The notes: generated by a model not told the origin, from the sequence alone. A stretch of DNA of 21,065 bases from Hypsibius dujardini (GCA_001579985.1 LRSR01010683.1:1-21065); one strand, 5' to 3'; counted from the first letter of the stretch, positions 9,360-18,105 are shown. A program made the numbers and translations.

Positions 9360-12300
9360 CTGTAATTATAAAATGCAGAACACATTTTGTTCATTCAGTG
9401 CACAGTGTACAAGGCAATGAAAATGGCAGATATAATGCCATGCAAAAATTCAATTTCAAAGATTCTTTTCTTAAGTTCTGGGCATGTACAGCCCCAGCGC
9501 CAAACTTTCTAACCAGACTAAGTGAGAAATTATGTTCTCATGAGATCTGATTCAGAATATTTCAGATCGGGCAAGAATTGGTGAGAAAGCTGCTCGAGAG
9601 ATTTGTCCCGATTTTCTGGCCAGAAGCAAGTGAGAATTCGGTGAGAATCACACGAGACTCACGCAAGAAATTCCCTTCTTCTGATAGAGTGAACGTTATT
9701 GCGGTTAAGGATGTCTTTCGGTAAATCTGAAATTTGATCGGATTTCCTTTTTCAATCAGCTTGGCACTTGGCTTATACGGCTAATAAAATTGTTGGGTAT
9801 CGTTCCAAAACTACAACATACTAACCAAACTCAACCAAACTCAAACTTTTTAACAATCAATTTCTTACTTTTTAACAATCAATTTTTTACTTTTTGTAAA
9901 TACAAAAAAATCTAATGTAAAACTTTAGTAACTATAAAAGTCAAGTTTAAGTGCGAGTACAAAAGCTAAAATTTGTCCAGAACATGCTTCATAATTCTAT
10001 CAAAAATAATAGCATACATTTTAGGATTGAATAAAGCTGATGTAAAAAATGTTTAGTAAACAATTTTCAGTTGACTAAAAAACACAGTTTGTTACCCGCC
10101 TTTCGTTTCTGCCGTCCTGCAATCGACTCACCTGGATAATTTACAGTAAGCTAGCACAAAAACTGTTATGACTGAACAAAACTAAACAACAAAAATATAT
10201 TTACTAATTCATTCTCATTTAACTAAAACATAATAAAATAACATAATACTTTCAGAACGGAATAAAGTTGAACTAGAAACTATTTACTAATAAATTTTTA
10301 ATAAACTAAAACACAATTAGTTTAATTAGACTTTAGTTTCTGCCGCCCTTAAATCGAATTATCTAGCACACGTAACGATTATAGATAATTCACTTACAGG
10401 TGTGAATGCATACTGACTTGTTGACGCCACTTGCTGCCATAATCCACTAATCGGATTGGCATCCAACAGCCACGCAAACTGCCCGACAATCACGAAATAC
10501 GGCACATTACAGAACATCGTCCAGGCGAATGTCAGCAGTAGCATTTTGGCCATCCGCAAGCGTCGTTGCAGGGTCCGCTGGGTTTTCTCACTCCATTCAT
10601 TCACAGATGGATTGAGCCTCACCCTTGCCGCAAAATACGCCTTCCACACAATCAACAAAGAACCCCCTCCGGCAATCACGTGTGGGGTATATGTCGCCAC
10701 TACATACAGCCTCTGAAATGCCTCATTGGTGATGCTCTGTCCGCACTGACCTAACCGCTGAATGGTCATACCTAAGGAAGACAGAAACAAAAATATTCAG
10801 CAAAATATTAATGACTCAGAAGTTTACTTTGCTCGTAACATGTAACTAAAATGCGTAGCTCAGCGTTTTGAATAAACTAGCTTGTCTAGTCAGCGACAGA
10901 ATTCTTAATTATAGTTTTGGACAGCCTTAGTTGATACTCAATAAATTTTCATGTTATCGTCTACACCGTAGATCTTTAACAACTAAAACTTCAATCTTAG
11001 CTTTTTTATGAAAGAAAAAGATTAAAATTAAACAGTCAGCTATTAGAAACTTTAAATTAGTTTTATCTTAGAGGTTTTAGTTCAGATTAGTTTTACCATA
11101 TCGCCAATATTGCAAAAATTAACAGGCCGCTTCAACGCAAAAACATTCGAATTTTTCCTTTCATAGCCTAAATCTTTAATAGCAATAATTTCTGGCTTAA
11201 TTTGTTATAGATAGAAAGATACTCAACAACTAGTTACAAGACGTTTAGTTTGGTTTACATGCTCCATCCGCCAACAATGCCAAAACTAAGCCAATCAAGG
11301 TTTTTCTTTTATCGGTTAAATTTGTATTTGCTAAAACCTCTGACTTAGTTTTACTCTTCCAAAACTTAAACAAACTGATACTGACTAATTACTTAGTTTT
11401 ACTCTTTTTGGTTAAAGAAAGATAAGTAATTAGTCATGATCAATTTGTTTAAATTTTGGATTAGTCTTTTACGAGGGGCAAACTGAAAGTAATGTCACCC
11501 CCCTTTTTAAAATGAGCTTAGAGCAGGTATTGAAATTCTGCTCATACAGAAAGACAGAGGAGAGATAGACGACCTAGATAAAAAATAAGTAGGGCAGCGA
11601 GTGGCAGGAGAGAGGCGAGACAGACGAGCGGGCACAGGCTACTTTCAGCAGCTAACTTTATTCACGAGCCTCACCATGGTTAAATGCACTTCTGCTCTTC
11701 GAGCATCTGTCTTCTATAACTTTAAAAATGGCCTCACACCTAGCCAATGCCTTGTCCGCCTGCAAAAAACTTTCGCAGGAGAATCTATTCCATCCAAACG
11801 CACCATTCAGCGGTGGTTTTCTGATCTGCGTGCTGGGAGAAGCGTGCTGGAAGATTTACCTCGCACTGGAAGACGCCCGACAGCTGTAACTCCTGAAAAA
11901 ATTATTGCCGTCCGTGATTTCGTCATAGCTCATCCCCATGCTTCATACGCCCAGATACGCCATGCCGTGGACATCGGTTCGTCACAGTGTACAGCCATTT
12001 TAAAGTGGGAGTTGGGCATGAAAAAAATCTGCTCTCGATGGGTCCCTCACACGCTCACGGCGGACCAAAAGCAAGCCCGGTTAGTTTTCTGCCAAAATTT
12101 AATCAACGACTTCGGCGGAGAGGACGAACGACGGTTGAAAGAGATCGTGACAGGTGATGAAATGTGGGGGTATTACTATGATCCGCTTACAAAACGTCAA
12201 TCGATGGAATGGGTCAAGAAAACAGATCCAAGGCCACTGAAAGTGCGACGTTCTCGAAGCGTGCGCAAGACTATGTTCATTGTTTTCTTTAATTCTTCCG

Positions 12301-13360
12301 GAGTGGTCTCCATTTCGAAACTCGTTCCCACACCAGGCAGGAGGACCATCAATGCTGCCTATTACGTGAAAACCTGCTTGAAGAAGCTCGTGCGGAAACT
12401 GAGAAAAAAACGAGGAAAGACTGGACTTCGAGGCCTGAAACTGCACCACGATAACGCCAGCAGCCACACCTGCAGCTTGACCACCGATTTTCTGCAGCAA
12501 GAAGGGCTCAAACTTTTGCCGCACCCCCCGTACTCGCCCGACCTCTCACCATGTGATTTTTATTTATTTCCTAAACTGAAAGAATGTTTGCGTGGGAAGC
12601 TGTTCGACACGGAAAAGGAACTTGATGCAGCCGTGCACTGCCGCCTCCAGGAGCTCTCCAAGAATGGATTTTCACCCGTTTTTCGAGCTTGGCTTTCACG
12701 ATGTGAAAAGTGCATTCAGTTTGGAGGGGACTACTTCGAAGGAAGATGAAATAAATTTGCAATTAGTAATTACCAGTAATTTTTAAAAAAGGGGGTGACA
12801 TTACTTTCAGTTTGCCCCTCGTATTTTAGTGGTGCCATACCGCCAACGATGCCGAAACTAACGGGCAGGATCAACGCAAAGCCGATGAGCCAAGGCAGCG
12901 CGACCATAACGAGATTGACCGACTTTGAGGACCATTCGCGGTATTTATGCGGGAAGAACATGGCGATGATGCGGTTGACGGCCAGCGCCGCGTCCGCCCA
13001 ACTCAACGCAATCCATCCGACGTTGTAGAATACGTGGATATACCGACAGACACTGTCCTGTATAATGTGTCCGTGGTATTTGGCTGTAACGAAGCCGGAA
13101 CGGATGGGATGATCCACGAGGCACAGAAAGAGATTGATACAGATGAAGTGGAAGATGAGCGTGTGCAATCCGGCCACCTTGCAACGTCCCGAACGGGGGA
13201 AGGTGATGAGCAACACGACGATGTTGTTGAAAGAGCCGATGATGCACAGGGTGAAGGCCACTACCATCCATGCTTGCAGTTCGGCGGTCCTGATCTCAGG
13301 AACAAGGTCGAGCTTCGTTGTGGTATTGTTGGAACGGTTGACCAGTGCGTTAAAATTCAT
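9231..13360 (-). CDS. GPCR A: rhodopsin-class seven-transmembrane receptor, 3 exons, 340 residues
   Basis: Exons in transcript order: 12841-13360, 10398-10771, 9231-9359. They total 1023 bp, 340 residues plus TGA, with intron phases 1 and 0. The start is the Met beginning MNF, the start shared with paralogue B; a Met two codons upstream also exists. The short N-terminus has N-glycosylation candidates NRS and NNTT. TM1 carries GSFNN, TM3 begins at the conserved Cys of DSVCRY, TM4 has ALPWLIG, extracellular loop 2 has the partner Cys in GQCGQ, and TM6 carries FAWTMFCNVPYF. The DRY position reads VNR and the NPxxY position reads TPCIL, so both microswitches are altered. The ligand is unknown; the architecture recalls invertebrate orphan receptors of the moody/Tre1 type, but that link is weak. 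Intron 1 holds a mariner on the opposite strand. B lies downstream of it in window coordinates, on the same strand. Confidence 0.88.
9840..10397. repeat. Diverged direct repeats in GPCR A intron 2
   Basis: A 22-bp motif (ctttttaacaatcaatttYtta) is repeated at about 9846-9890, just after an 11-bp caaccaaactc duplication. A larger segment of about 230 bp is duplicated with strong divergence: the stretch beginning gaataaagctgatgt near 10028 and ending in gtttctgccgtcctgcaatcga near 10128 matches the one beginning gaataaagttgaact near 10260 and ending in gtttctgccgcccttaaatcga near 10358. The rest of the 1038-bp intron (9360-9840) holds only short palindromes. Confidence 0.45.
10398..10771 (-). 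CDS. GPCR A exon 2: extracellular loop 2 to TM7
   Basis: 374 bp. The acceptor is ttctgtcttccttag and the donor is GTAAGTG. It starts GMTIQRLGQCG, giving the conserved loop-2 Cys, then TM5 (HVIAGGGSLLIVWK), a basic intracellular loop 3 (TLQRRLRMAK), TM6 with the conserved Pro, and most of TM7 up to YAFTP. The frame is open throughout, in contrast to the same exon of paralogue B. Confidence 0.85.
11040..11310. repeat. Decayed copies of the GPCR exon 1 / intron 1 junction inside intron 1 of gene A
   Basis: Positions 11091-11142 (starting ttttaccatatcgccaat) and 11253-11300 (containing ccatccgccaacaatgcc) both resemble the true junctions at 12831-12890 and 20381-20440 (ccataccgccaacgatgcc). The first copy still aligns through the taacRggc and caacgcaaa blocks of the exon end. 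Spacing of the copies is about 168 bp, and the intervening sequence is also weakly repetitive. They look like old tandem duplications that captured the last coding codons of exon 1 and the donor. Confidence 0.5.
11359..11459. repeat. 37-bp inverted repeat (hairpin) next to the mariner
   Basis: The left arm 11359-11395 starts ccaaaacttaaac and ends gactaattactta. The right arm 11423-11459 is its reverse complement with 4 mismatches (33 of 37). The loop is 27 nt. It lies 12 bp outside the mariner's left terminus, within intron 1 of GPCR A, so the pre-mRNA could fold into a long stem. Confidence 0.65.
11472..12821 (+). mobile_element. Complete mariner-family transposon (1350 bp)
   Basis: 41-bp terminal inverted repeats (11472-11512 and 12781-12821) start CGAGGGGCAAACTGAAAG and differ at one position (C6T5 versus C5T6). 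It is flanked by TA on both sides (11470-11471 and 12822-12823), the target duplication of Tc1/mariner elements. It encodes one intact transposase. It lies in intron 1 of GPCR A, antisense to the gene and about 18 bp past the splice donor. The near-identical ends and open transposase imply a recent insertion. Confidence 0.95.
11676..12749 (+). CDS. Mariner transposase (DD34D), 357 residues, intact
   Basis: Cuts and pastes its own element by binding the terminal repeats and inserting at TA. The start chosen is the ATG at 11676 in the context CACCATGG; the frame is open upstream to a GTG at 11601 but no ATG precedes. The N-terminal part has paired helix-turn-helix segments (NFKNGLTPSQCL ... SKRTIQRWFSDL; later SYAQIRHAVDIGSSQ) and the linker motif RWVPHTL, close to the mariner WVPHEL. 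Catalytic residues: D in TGDEMW, D in HHDNASSHT, and D in YSPDLSPCDFYLF. The last two are separated by 34 residues, the mariner spacing. Mariner transposases are about 340-360 residues, so this is full length with no stop or frameshift. AATAAA at 12750-12755 directly follows the stop and may be its poly(A) signal. Confidence 0.95.
   Translation: MVKCTSALRASVFYNFKNGLTPSQCLVRLQKTFAGESIPSKRTIQRWFSDLRAGRSVLEDLPRTGRRPTAVTPEKIIAVRDFVIAHPHASYAQIRHAVDIGSSQCTAILKWELGMKKICSRWVPHTLTADQKQARLVFCQNLINDFGGEDERRLKEIVTGDEMWGYYYDPLTKRQSMEWVKKTDPRPLKVRRSRSVRKTMFIVFFNSSGVVSISKLVPTPGRRTINAAYYVKTCLKKLVRKLRKKRGKTGLRGLKLHHDNASSHTCSLTTDFLQQEGLKLLPHPPYSPDLSPCDFYLFPKLKECLRGKLFDTEKELDAAVHCRLQELSKNGFSPVFRAWLSRCEKCIQFGGDYFEGR
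12841..13360 (-). CDS. GPCR A exon 1: N-terminus to TM4
   Basis: Encodes 173 residues plus one base of the next codon. It covers TM1 to TM4 and ends at FGIVG with donor GTATGG (GT complement at 12839-12840). The donor was chosen because it exists in both paralogues and is in phase with exon 2; a nearby ATG|GTAAAC donor exists only in B and would not be in phase. By eye about 80% of residues from position 29 onward match B. Confidence 0.85.
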
Positions 13361-14164
13361 TCGCAAACTTTGCGCACCTTGGAAGAGACAACCGAACTCA
13401 ATTAGACGAGGAGTGCAGGTATATTCATGATTTGTGAGATGACTTTGAAAGTTTACAAAAACACGACTTATTGTTGCCGTCTTGAATTATGTACACATAA
13501 TAACACTGCAAAGTTATTATATGTGATTTTTAAGCTCTAATATTTTGCCACTCATATTTCACTATTATTTGCTGACTTCTTTTGTGGGTGTTTTTTATTG
13601 GAAGTGGGCGCCGCAAACAAACCACCAGCCAGTCCGGCCACAAAGTAGAGAAGATGACGCACGTCACACGAATTATTTTGTCACACTATACAAGTTCCAA
13701 TAAAAAATTCTGCTAGTTGAGTATTTCAAGCATCTCAAAAAAATTAAAACTCACGCCCATTTCGGACCACGTCAAACCATTTTGCGTATAACCGAAAATA
13801 AAATGGCGGCCAATAAAGACCCCAAAGATGAAAATTCGCGGCCTTTGTGGGAAAAATCGTACCTTACAAGTCTTAAATTTTCCAAATAACGTTTGCAGCC
13901 AGCATTAGCAAATTGCTAGTCACTGAAGGCTAGATCAATGACGAGGGAGCTTTCGTTCTTGTGATCCAAGCACAAAAGAAAATAATATCAATAGTGGATG
14001 ACCCCGTAGAGTTACAGGAAACTTTGCAGAGGAAGATGTGGAGAAAGTGATCTAAATAAAAGAAGGGAAGAGGCACGCGTACGAGAGAGGTGTGCCGAGT
14101 GATGAAGTGCCAAGACGGCATGGGGGTGACGTCGAACGATAATAAGGGTACGTGTTGATACAAT

Positions 14165-14174
14165 GTATAAAAAG
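14165..14174 (+). promoter_or_regulatory. TATA-like sequence on the + strand
   Basis: gtataaaaag sits in otherwise mixed sequence and is followed by a short ctcc/ggag hairpin. No gene is recognisable downstream on this strand, so it may be chance. Confidence 0.15.
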
Positions 14175-14292
14175 CTCCTTCCGTTGGAGTGATCATGCTG
14201 AGAGGAGGGATAGACAAGACGTTTGCCTGCTGGACCAGAATAGACATTCCCTATGGTATTTGTAATTTCGTGATGATTTTTATTAGAGGAAC

Positions 14293-14321
14293 CTCACTCT
14301 CTCACACACTCTCTCTCTCTC
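14293..14321. repeat. CT-rich microsatellite
   Basis: ctcactctctcacacact followed by five CT units. Confidence 0.8.
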
Positions 14322-14973
14322 GGGATTTAGAATGGATACCGGGATCGTATAAGTGTCAACGCTGAAGTCTGGCGAGCTGAAAATCAGTTAACAACCTCTC
14401 CGGTAACGCACGCAGATACGAGTACTGTAATAGAAGGTGATGTAAATAAACACTTGAAACGCGTTTGTGCAATTCTTCCCAAGGTCGCCTGAATGGATTG
14501 GGCGTAGTCGGCAGATGAACTCTCATCTTATGTATGATAAAATCTTCCTCTTGTTATTCGGGGAACTATACACCGGGAGGCATCGCGACGCGTTTATTCT
14601 GGCCAACCAATATTTGAACGAGGTATTATTTCATTTCCCCACGACAAGGCATGGAGTAGATATTTACTCAAATAGTTATGGTAATCGAACCGCACAGATT
14701 GTGGAACCAAATTTAACCAGTAAAGGGGAGCCCAAAGGAACAGGACCGAAACGTCAACGCATTGTATTTTACGTACGAATAGTCAAAGTATATTCGTAAT
14801 TCTTTGAAAGATGTCCGTTTTTAGAAGGAGGGATAAAAATAACACGAGTATTATGAAGTAATGAATGGAATCCGACTAATTAGATTGATTCAGGAAAGTA
14901 ATCAGTCAAGATGGCAGGGATCAACGCTCACCATCCCCAAGGACAATAGTTCCGGCTCGCCATGGTTCCACAA

Positions 14974-14990
14974 CCCCCCCCCCCCCCCCC
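14974..14990. repeat. Poly-C tract (17 C)
   Basis: Seventeen consecutive C between ccacaa and acgcag. Its length is prone to sequencing error. Confidence 0.85.
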
Positions 14991-15860
14991 ACGCAGCCTA
15001 CCTCTCAATTGGGCAATGAAGCGTCTCTCCATGTTTCCGTCCATACAGTGCCCCGAAATACTGTACCTTTCCGGTTTCCGGTTTCCAGATACCAGCACTG
15101 CAATTAAGTTTTAGATGGGAGTACATGTCAATTCATTGCATGATTATAAAAAATGACGGAACTTGTAAAAGCAATCTATTCCAAAATAGTGCTTCTTATG
15201 CACTTCAAATGCAAACGGTAGGTGCTTGAACATTCTGCCGGACATCATCGCTTTGATTACGCTAAAGTCATTTGTCTAACGAGTTTTGCATGGTCCGAAA
15301 GACATTTTCGAGACCTTTTTCCAAACTTTATTTGGATTTTAGTTTGTTGCACATTTTATGCTCTTAAACGGCCGAAATTTTGGCCGCACGCAAAAGGGAA
15401 TAAATTTACACGCCGGGAAAAATTTGACCTTATTTTTTAAACTTCTAACTAACTCTGTAACCGCCTCAAAGGTTAAACAGGCAGTAAAGCCAAACCATAA
15501 AAAAACGTCGCCAATCAAACGATTAACCACCACTTGTGATGCAGATTCGATGAATTCCGATGAACGAATGAAGTGGAGTTGTTTAACGATCTGCCGCAAA
15601 AATCAAAATAGTGATTCAACGTCCATGGTCAAAACACTGAATTTTCTTCCCACAATCCAGATTTACCTTTTTTAATTCCTTCCTCCAAAGCGGACGCAAA
15701 GATAAAAGAAGACGAGCAGGCGAGATAGAGAATAGAATTTATTGTTATTAATATTTTCTGAAAACCGTTGGCATTTCGCGTCTGTGCAAAGTGCATTGCA
15801 CACTTGGGAATGAGTGCTCCGCGCACTGCGCACTGCACATGCACCGGGCTTTTTTATTAT

Positions 15861-15945
15861 AATAATGTCCGAGGGACAAATTTGCTCATTGAATAATGTC
15901 CGAGGGACAAATTTGCTCGTTGAATAATGTCCGAGTGACAAATTA
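15861..15945. repeat. 31-bp tandem repeat, about 2.7 copies
   Basis: Units start aataatgtccgagggacaaa at 15861, 15892 and 15923. The first two differ at one base near the end (ctcattg / ctcgttg). The third has cgagtgac and breaks off after acaaatt. Direct units without unique spacers. Confidence 0.9.
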
Positions 15946-16706
15946 TGACCCCACAGGTTGTCGTTTCAAAAATACATCAAATTTAAATCGTTCATGATTT
16001 AAAATTAGCATTCGTGAACATCTTCTATTTGTTATTATATTCTACACAATACTTTTTGTTAAATTTAACATATTTAGTCTCCGTTTTTAGGTTTTTAAAT
16101 CGCTAATTTGGTTGGGTAAAATCTCACAATTTCATTCCAGAAACATACACAACTAGAGTGGGGGTTGATTGTTGCTGTCCCCTTCCCGGTCTTCTATCAA
16201 CTCTTATCGAGTTCGCACCAGGGCATATACAGTGCAGTGCGGCTTACTCAAATGGTAGCGTGGGACAGTTATCCGTTGTCATAGTATCAGCAGTTATCTC
16301 GGAAGCTGTCCACTAAATTCGGCTAATTAAGCTTGCCTATAGTCAGTAGCTCCGTTTCTTGACTTGTTTCGCGGGATGCTTCGTGTTCTTCCAAACTGAT
16401 TAATGTGCAAAATGTACACAGGTGTATCGATTGTACTGCCACTCGATAAGAGACATACAGCGATCCAGAAGTTCTTAACAATACATAGCATTTTAGTATC
16501 GCTGCACCTAGTCGTCTGCTTGAACGACGCTCCATACAAGCGGTTAACTGAAACCGCGGCTTTGCACGATTTATTAGATCTTCATTCAATTCATATCTAA
16601 CGGAAGCTCCAAAGATCCCGCTTTTCAAATCGCACAAGTGGGAATTGACCAGAGCCACATAAAAGCACGAGATCTGTTATCGAATACCCGGTTATCAGAA
16701 TTGGTA

Positions 16707-17066
16707 CGAGGTAAAGGCCGTTAACCAGGCCGCTTTTAGAAATCGTAACTTAACCAGGCCGGTTTTTCAACGTTGATTTCCCTGCGCTGCAGTGCTGCCA
16801 TGCCATAACAGATGGCTTGAAAACATTCAGAAAAATTCTCTGACCCATTTTAGTTCGTTCCTAAGCCTCACGGTTTGAATTTGAGTCCAAAAAAAGGAAG
16901 AGAAAAATCTCAATGGAGAAGTGTGCAAGTAGTCCGGTAGAGGCGCCACTTCGGTTCCATCTCCCTGGGTTGACATCGCAAAAACGACTTATGCGCCATC
17001 TGTTAGCCTGCCGGCCTGGTTAAGTTACGATTTCTAAAAGCGGCCTGGTTAACGGCCTTTCCCTCG
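16707..17066. mobile_element. MITE-like element 1 (360 bp, 56-bp terminal inverted repeats, TA flanks)
   Basis: The left terminus 16707-16762 and right terminus 17011-17066 are reverse complements with one mismatch (cgaggtaaagg versus cgagggaaagg). Each terminus contains the subrepeat ttaaccaggcc twice. It is flanked by TA at 16705-16706 and 17067-17068. No transposase frame is present. The TA target and CGAGG start suggest mobilisation by a Tc1/mariner-type transposase, but the termini differ from the intact mariner in this window beyond the first bases. Confidence 0.85.
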
Positions 17067-17068
17067 TA

Positions 17069-17460
17069 CCGTAGAATTTCGACCCATCCGTGGTACTTTT
17101 TCGACCCCCCCCCAGTAAATCAAACCCGGTGGGCCAAAACAACTGTTACGCTTCAATCGATCAATCAAGCGCTTGTTTTTTTCCCAAATCGCTGGCTCTT
17201 TTCTTTTCTTTTCGGTGTAGCGATTATGGCAGCCCATTTTTTTAAATGTTAAAGAAAAACGCAAGAAAACGAGCAAATCAAATGAGTCCACCGCAGAATC
17301 CTTTCGACACCCAGGATGAAAACTGTAACTGTGATCTACTTACGCAATCAATCAATCGATACGTGCAGTCTTGTGGTTCGCACATCTTTGCAATCAATTA
17401 AAACGGTCGCTTTTTACTGTGTGATGACGTAGGCATCACGGATGGGTCGAAATTCTACAG
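17069..17460. mobile_element. MITE-like element 2 (392 bp, 24-bp terminal inverted repeats, TA flanks)
   Basis: The left terminus 17069-17092 (cYgtagaatttcgacccatc...) and right terminus 17437-17460 are reverse complements with one mismatch. It is flanked by TA at 17067-17068 and 17461-17462. The left TA is the same dinucleotide that closes element 1, so the two abut. It is non-coding and includes a short C run at about 17105-17113. Confidence 0.8.
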
Positions 17461-17535
17461 TAAAATTATTATGAGATTAGCCGTATAGCAACTTTTCAGA
17501 AATCAAAACAACAAGCGCTTGCTACTTGTGCGAAA

Positions 17536-17652
17536 TTAAGTGTGTGCTGCTCCATCACTGTCTCCGTGGCTGATCGACTTTGCCCGCGCCATTCGGTGCA
17601 GTATGTGCAGCAATCGACTGCGATACTCCACGTTCGACAACAGCAGAATACA
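17536..17652 (-). CDS. GPCR B exon 3: end of TM7 and cytoplasmic tail
   Basis: 117 bp after acceptor catttttcag. It reads CILLLSNVEYRSRLLHIL and ends GAAHT before TAA (complement at 17536-17538). The tail is shorter than, and unlike, that of A after helix 8. Confidence 0.8.
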   Translation of the reverse strand, partial: CILLLSNVEYRSRLLHILHRMARAKSISHGDSDGAAHT

Positions 17653-17744
17653 CTGAAAAATGTGCAAGACAAGACAAATTAATGAAAAAAGTATAAACTG
17701 TAGTTCTATTGTGACTTGTGAGCATAACGGCGGAGAAGACTAAC

Positions 17745-18105
17745 CGGCGTGAACGCGTACTGACTGGTGCTGAGCACCTGCTGCCACAAGCCGCTAATCG
17801 GATCTGCGTTCAGCACCCAGCCAAACTGCCCGACCAGCACGAAATACGGCACATTACAGAGCACCGTCCACGCGAACGTCAGCAGCAGCATCTTGGCCAT
17901 CTGCAGACGTCGTTGCAGAGTTTTTTGCGCCATCAGTTTACCATCCCCTGGACTAATCGTCTGTAACCGCGCGGAAAAATACGTCTTCCACACAATCAAC
18001 ATAGAACCGCCGCCAGCAATTGCGTGTGGTGTGTAATTCACCGCGTAATAAAAGCCTCGTTGGTGACTATTTGTCCGCATTGCCCTAATCGTTGGATGGT
18101 CATAC
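17745..18105 (-). pseudogene. GPCR B exon 2, frameshifted
   Basis: Acceptor cattcctag; donor GTTAGT after YAFTP. The first 18 residues follow A's frame and the rest lies in another frame. Downstream of the break TM5, TM6 (LLLTFAWTVLCNVPYF) and TM7 are well kept with no further stop, so the break is young or artefactual. An alternative acceptor at acgag|gc would restore frame but would discard the loop-2 Cys and has no pyrimidine tract. Confidence 0.75.

Larger units (their letters stand above)
13361..16706. other. Intergenic spacer upstream of GPCR A, no supported gene
   Basis: Contains the 5' flank of gene A and several simple repeats listed separately. Small palindromes include cggccgaaattttggccg at 15369-15386 and a GTGCA/TGCAC-rich patch at about 15783-15842. 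Open frames up to about 110 codons exist (for example 14467-14799, which has no ATG until 14515) but show no family motif or splice context. An AT-rich catataataa on the - strand near 13514-13523, about 155 bp before the start of gene A, could be a TATA element; this is a guess. Confidence 0.5.

Noticed and set aside
12947-13405. Long + strand open frame opposite GPCR A exon 1, with a similar one opposite B exon 1 (20495-20746)
   Set aside because: The two antisense peptides resemble each other only because the sense exons are conserved. The receptor reading has TM segments, splice sites and family motifs; the antisense has none.
13930-14247. Open frame of about 105 codons on the - strand
   Set aside because: No recognisable motif; it overlaps the + strand TATA-like stretch and simple sequence. 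Likely chance.
14467-14799. Open frame of about 110 codons on the + strand
   Set aside because: The first ATG is only at 14515. No family motif, no splice or promoter support, and composition resembles the surrounding spacer.
15861-15945. CRISPR-like array
   Set aside because: Direct tandem units without unique spacers, in eukaryotic DNA. A minisatellite.
16230-16310. tRNA- or U4-like string (cagtgcggcttactcaaatggtagc ... ttatccg) in the spacer
   Set aside because: No GGTTCGA-type B box, no closing acceptor stem, and the U4 core does not match beyond short words.
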